In this document: positions 60,013 to 64,000 of the stretch, one piece after another
Numbering within the stretch: the stretch's first letter is position 1
How the letters are laid out: each line of letters begins with the position of its first letter
Assembly: GCA_000231825.2 (NCBI GenBank)
Contig: JH720298.1
Location: 1,766,736-1,830,735 of the forward strand
From: Tetrahymena elliotti 4EA
Lineage: Eukaryota; Ciliophora; Oligohymenophorea; Hymenostomatida; Tetrahymenidae
DNA: 64,000 nt
Direction of reading: 5' to 3'
The notes under the pieces: generated by a model
Told to the model about the DNA's origin: nothing
The model's input: only the letters and a program-made list of their open reading frames with translations
Database searches by the model: none
Made by a program: the position numbers and the translations under genes

Positions 60013-62310
60013 ATGTTTTACGAAAAAATTTTTCAAGAGCTTGAAGCAACAAAATCAAAATACTTAAAAAGTTGTTTTAAGGCATAGAAGCCTCATTTCA
60101 CTATTAAAGATTTTTAAGATGTGAGATTAGTAGATTCAGAAAATGAATATTCGAACTTAGATTATGAACAAAAATAAAGACATACAATTAAATATGTAAA
60201 TGTAGTTGACAACGAGTTAAAAATCTAGAAAATGTTAGTTGTGTTTCAATCGAAATATCTTTATGAACAAGAATTGAAAAATATGAAAGAAATATTCACC
60301 TATTTTTTCAGAAAAGATCTCATTTTGAATCTTTATGATTCTTATTTCTTAGATGGTGATAATACTTTCTATGTATTTGAAACTGAATTTTATGAGACAA
60401 CATCTGAAGCATTACTTGAAAAGCTTAATTTATCTAATTAAAATCTATTACAGATTATCAAGAAATAAACAGATCTTATTTTAGAGCTTTTAGGTATCGT
60501 AAACAGAAACATAGAATTCTAAATACCAAAAAAAGTTTACATTGATCATTCCAATTTAAACTAAATTCAACTAAAAATCAATTTATTTGATTTGTTTAAA
60601 GTGATCCAATAGAGTTTAGTGATAACTCTATACAATCAAAAAACTGTAGACTAGGTAATGTAAATTGAAGATAACCAATTAAAACCTAGTGAAATAAATT
60701 TGGATTATAATTCTGCTCACATTATTAATGAAAAACTCTCTTTTTATGAGTAGAATGTATTATAGCCTTCTTCTAAGGATAAATTTTTGGAAAAAATCAA
60801 ATTGATTAGTGACAAAGATTTATAAAATCATTCATTTAGCATATTCGAAGTGATCTCATAACACCCTTAATATAATAATTTTTAGCTAATTTCAGTGAAA
60901 GAAAAAGAAATTCAAATAAGGTTAGAAAAATCAAACAAAAATGTTTTACTGCGTGCAATAAAATTCGGAAAAATAAATGAAGCTCAAAATATAGAAAATG
61001 AATATAAAAAATTAATGAAGATCTCTCACTACGCCAAATCTAATTTGATAGGAGCAGATATTTTTAACTTAGGAGATAGTTGTTATCTTTTGTTAGAGCT
61101 TGAATAAAAAACTCAGGATTAAAATTATCTTTCAGAATCACTTTGTAAAATATTTTTAATATAAGAAGGAACCTATCAGGAAAGAATAAGTTAGAAAAAT
61201 TCTTTTAATTTACTGAAACTACTAATAGATCTAAGCTATGAATTATTGGTAAATTATGGTATAAGAATTACTGATATTGACCCCAAAAAAATAATGGTTG
61301 AATCTAATTTTTCAGAATTTAACCTCAGGCATTTTTTAATAGATGAAATTTCCTTTTAAAATTAATATAAACTTTATATAGATGTATTATTTGAAATCTT
61401 CAGATATTTAAATTGTTTCTTTAGCAAATCATTTATCTTTTACAATGGTAAAGTTCTTCGCGATATAGCTCATTATTCCTATATTGAAAAATATTTAAAA
61501 ATGATATAAAATGCTTCAAATGAAGATCTAGAAGAAATTAAAAAATAATATTTCACTATTAAAAAGATGTTAGATTTGCTTGAATTTGTAATTGACTCAA
61601 ATAACTAGGGATTTGTTGCCTCATATATTAGTTTTCATGACCCTTAGAAGTTATTTATAGATTTTAGTGAAACAAATTATATTGGATCTATTGAAGAAAA
61701 ACATTAAATTCTTAAGAAAAGAGTAGAGTTTTTAATCTAACACTAAGAACTGATTTAAAAAGTGAATCTAAAAACAAGTAATCTGTTTTAGTCATTGTAA
61801 CAATAAGAAGGTTATCAATATCATTAACTTAATGGATTTTCAATACTAAAAGAAAATGATAATTAGAAATTAAAAAAACTTTAATATAATATAACAATTT
61901 TAGAAGAAATGGGATTTAAGAATACATTAGACTACCATAATTACAATATTGGCTTAGCTCTTTGTAAAAACCTTAACAATTTGAAAATGTTAAGTCTTAA
62001 ATTTTGTTATGATTTTGATTACGAAATCATAGAAAAAGATTCTAACTTTTTGAAATTAAGTGAATAGATATTGAGGCTAGAATTAAATTTCTAAAAATCT
62101 AATGAAAATATAAGTAAGATATTAAAGTAAGTTGAGTAATATAGTAATATCAACACACTAATTATAAAAGCTAATTTCTCAATTGAAGAATAAAAACTCA
62201 AACAAATTATTTTCAAAATCCCTAGATTAGTACTTGCTAATTTTAAAGAATTGGAATTCGGATTAGGTTTTTTTACCCAAAATGATGATTATTAAGGATT
62301 CTTTTTCTGA
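60013..62310 (+). CDS. Divergent tandem kinase-like protein with LRR-like C-terminus
   Basis: Single exon, 765 aa, ATG 60013 to TGA 62308-62310. Residues about 60-150 have kinase N-lobe texture (KMLVVFQSKYLYEQELKNMK, LILNLYDSYFLDGDNTFYVF) without a convincing nucleotide site. A second kinase-like unit spans about 275-480: NVLLRAIKFGKINEAQNIEN, a helix-C Glu in NEYKKLMKIS, hinge CYLLLELEQ. The catalytic-loop position reads YGIRITDIDPKKIMVESN, in which a D-I-D-P-K-K echo of RDLKPEN remains but the usual HRD and DFG are missing. From about 620 to the end, LRR-like strands appear (LCKNLNNLKMLSLKFCYDFD, LVLANFKELEFGLGFF). This is the architecture suspected for the LRR gene at the window start. Probably an inactive, fast-evolving ciliate family member; function unknown. 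Confidence 0.75.
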
Positions 62311-63041
62311 AATTTATTTAAGTTTTATTGTTATGCATAATATATTTGTTTTTTATTGACTTTAATTCAAATTTACTTTAAATTTTTATAAACACAAATA
62401 AATAATAAAATCTTAATTAAAAACTGTTTATATAAAAAATTAAGTTAATTTTATTAATCTTACCTTCTTTTTTGTCAATACCTAATGTTTATTCTGCTTC
62501 CCAAATTTAAGCAATTTAAATTTTAATATACTGTGAATTATCATAAATTAAGGACTTCACTAACTAAACTAACTAAGAACTATTTTCAAAAAAAAAATAA
62601 ATATTTATTTATTTTGTATTTAATTTTTGTCTATTGTGTTTTTATGGAATCACTAGTATAATTTATTGATTTCATATTTTTTAAAATATTTTTATTAATT
62701 TAGTTTCTTTAATTGATAAATGTTGCATATGTGAAATTTAAATTTCGATATCAATAATAGGTATTTGAGATGAATTTTTGGGTTTAAAAAGAGTAATTCG
62801 AGAAAGAAATATCAGGTAAAACTTTAATCAATGGATTAATGATAGCTTAAGTAAAATACTTGCATAATTAAAAAAGTGAAAAAATTATGTAAGTAATTAA
62901 TCGAATCTTTAATCACATATTAAAATTAAGTAAGAAAGTTAATACTTTTAAGATAGCTAGTTAAAAGATAAATAATTTAAAAAAAGTTGATAGATATTAT
63001 AATATTTGCTTAAGTTAGAAAGATATCATTTTTCATTCAAA
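62311..63041. other. Intergenic
   Basis: About 0.7 kb of AT-rich spacer containing the promoter of the ABC transporter gene (+). No other feature. Confidence 0.5.
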
Positions 63042-64000
63042 ATGACTGAAAACGAAAATAATCACAAAAGCAATATTAACCTAGACAAAGACAGTCTAAT
63101 TTTAAAGCAACTTTCTAGCCCTTAGAATTAAAATATTGAACTTACAGTTGCTTTTTAATTTAATGAAACACAAAATCCTACTATTAATGATTTAAATTAA
63201 GATAAAATCAATTAAACTTAATCTGAAGCATTTGAGAAACAATAAAGCCATAAAAGAGTTTAATTCTTATAAAAGTCTTCAAAATATTCTGAATTAGAGG
63301 AAGAGTTAGATGATGGTTCTGAAAAGAAGTGGAAAAAATCTAATTTTTACATGAACACAAGTTTTCTTGGATAGATATTCTTAATTGATTTATTCAAACT
63401 TCTCTTTAAAGCAGCAAAGGATTCTAGGATTTACAAGTCATTCTAAATTGAAAATACTCCTGAGTTATTTCCATGGCATTATACTGAGCATACTCACAAA
63501 AGATTATAAAAATATTTGGATGAAGATGTAGAAAAGGCTTAAAAATAAGGAAAAGATATAGTAGGAATGAATTTCATTTGGATATTTTTAAAGATATTCA
63601 AGTATCAAATAATATCAATTTTTTTACTTTAAATTATTGGTAACAGCTTTAAAATATATTCAACAATCCATATCAAAAGTTTAATTTAATCCATCTAATA
63701 AAATGGAGTTACAACTCAAGCTTATTTTGATGCTCTATATTTGAATTTGTCCATGATTCTTTATGTCTTATTTTATCATAACACTCCAAGACTTAATTGC
63801 ATGATATTCTCTATTTTTAGAAATGCATTTATGAAAGCACTCTACTTTAAGGTTGCATCTTTATCTTCTCATGCAGTAAAATAAGCAAATGTAGGGAAAT
63901 TAATTAATTTAGTTGCTAATGATCTTGCCAATGTTGAAAATCGTTTTAACGTCATGCTTTCTGCTATTACAGCTCCTTATCCACTTATCATGATCTTTTT
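63042..64000 (+). CDS. ABCC/MRP-type ABC transporter, N-terminal part (3' truncated by window edge)
   Basis: ATG 63042-63044 opens a frame running off the window end (about 319 codons seen). Residues 1-100 are a hydrophilic Q/N-rich tail with EELDDGSEKKWKKSNFYMNT. Then comes the pattern of the first ABCC transmembrane domain: SFLGQIFLIDLFKLLFKAAK, LFPWHYTEHTHKRL (the 'L...D....' linker before TM helices), FLKIFKYQIISIFLLQIIGN (TM), YLNLSMILYVLFYHNTPRLN (TM), FRNAFMKALYFKVASLSSHA, and the diagnostic VGKLINLVANDLANVENRFN (consensus G-x-I-x-N-L-x-x-x-D). The nucleotide-binding domains lie beyond the window. ABCC proteins export conjugates or act as channels and regulators; the substrate cannot be told here. 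Confidence 0.88.

Noticed and set aside
1..64000. Standard-code open frames scattered over both strands
   Set aside because: TAA and TAG are sense (Gln) here; most short standard-code frames are shadows of longer genes or AT-rich spacer. Only frames ending in TGA with family similarity or clear coding texture were called.
1..64000. tRNA genes, telomeric GGGGTT repeats, transposases, internal eliminated sequences
   Set aside because: Looked for by eye (B-box-like GGTTCRA, G4T2 runs, terminal repeats flanking ORFs); none could be supported.

Overview
The window looks like macronuclear DNA of a ciliate close to Tetrahymena. It is very AT-rich. All long genes stay open only if TAA and TAG are read as glutamine, and every gene whose end lies in the window stops at TGA. 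Introns are mostly short (about 40-180 bp), AT-rich and GT..AG, with a few of 500-700 bp. Proteins carry long Q/N-rich tracts. No tRNA, rRNA, telomeric repeat, transposase or CRISPR array was seen.

Layout. 1-6.5 kb: the 3' part of a large leucine-rich-repeat gene (+) and an ankyrin-repeat gene (-). 8.1-15.0 kb: a giant NIF/SCP-type CTD phosphatase-like protein (+) and an Ariadne-type RBR ubiquitin ligase (-). 15.9-19.4 kb: a small Q/S-rich protein and a protein with a putative galactose-binding-like domain plus coiled coil (both -). 21.1-30.1 kb: RBM25 splicing factor, SSNA1/DIP13 basal-body coiled-coil protein and an XRRA1-like LRR protein (all +). 31.1 kb: an LC8-type dynein light chain (-). 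32.3-33.3 kb: three hairpin units that, read on the minus strand, have the boxes and terminal stems of C/D snoRNAs. 36.5-38.0 kb: Ran GTPase (-). 40.6-43.0 kb: SF3B4 (-). 43.6-47.4 kb: a Q/N-rich protein and a degenerate pepsin-fold membrane protein (both +). 50.6-55.9 kb: ELP1 in 13 exons (-). 56.8-62.3 kb: a pseudokinase-TPR gene (-) and a divergent kinase-like/LRR gene (+). 63.0 kb to the end: the start of an ABCC-type ABC transporter (+).

Functional themes, by family knowledge. RNA processing: RBM25 and SF3B4 act in U1/U2 splicing complexes, the snoRNA candidates would guide rRNA 2'-O-methylation, and ELP1 scaffolds the Elongator complex that modifies tRNA wobble uridines. Cilium and microtubules: LC8 and SSNA1. 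Nuclear transport: Ran. Ubiquitin and phosphatase signalling: the RBR and NIF proteins. There is no operon; neighbours are independent eukaryotic genes.

The most interesting finding is the snoRNA cluster. Three units share the inner boxes ATGATGA (C) and CTGA (D) while their closing stems differ in sequence but still pair. Two of them carry 11-nt guides matching universally conserved 18S and 25S/28S rRNA segments, as I remember those sequences. Several other inverted-repeat or paired elements in intergenic DNA (44.5, 45.5 and 49.2 kb) are unexplained.
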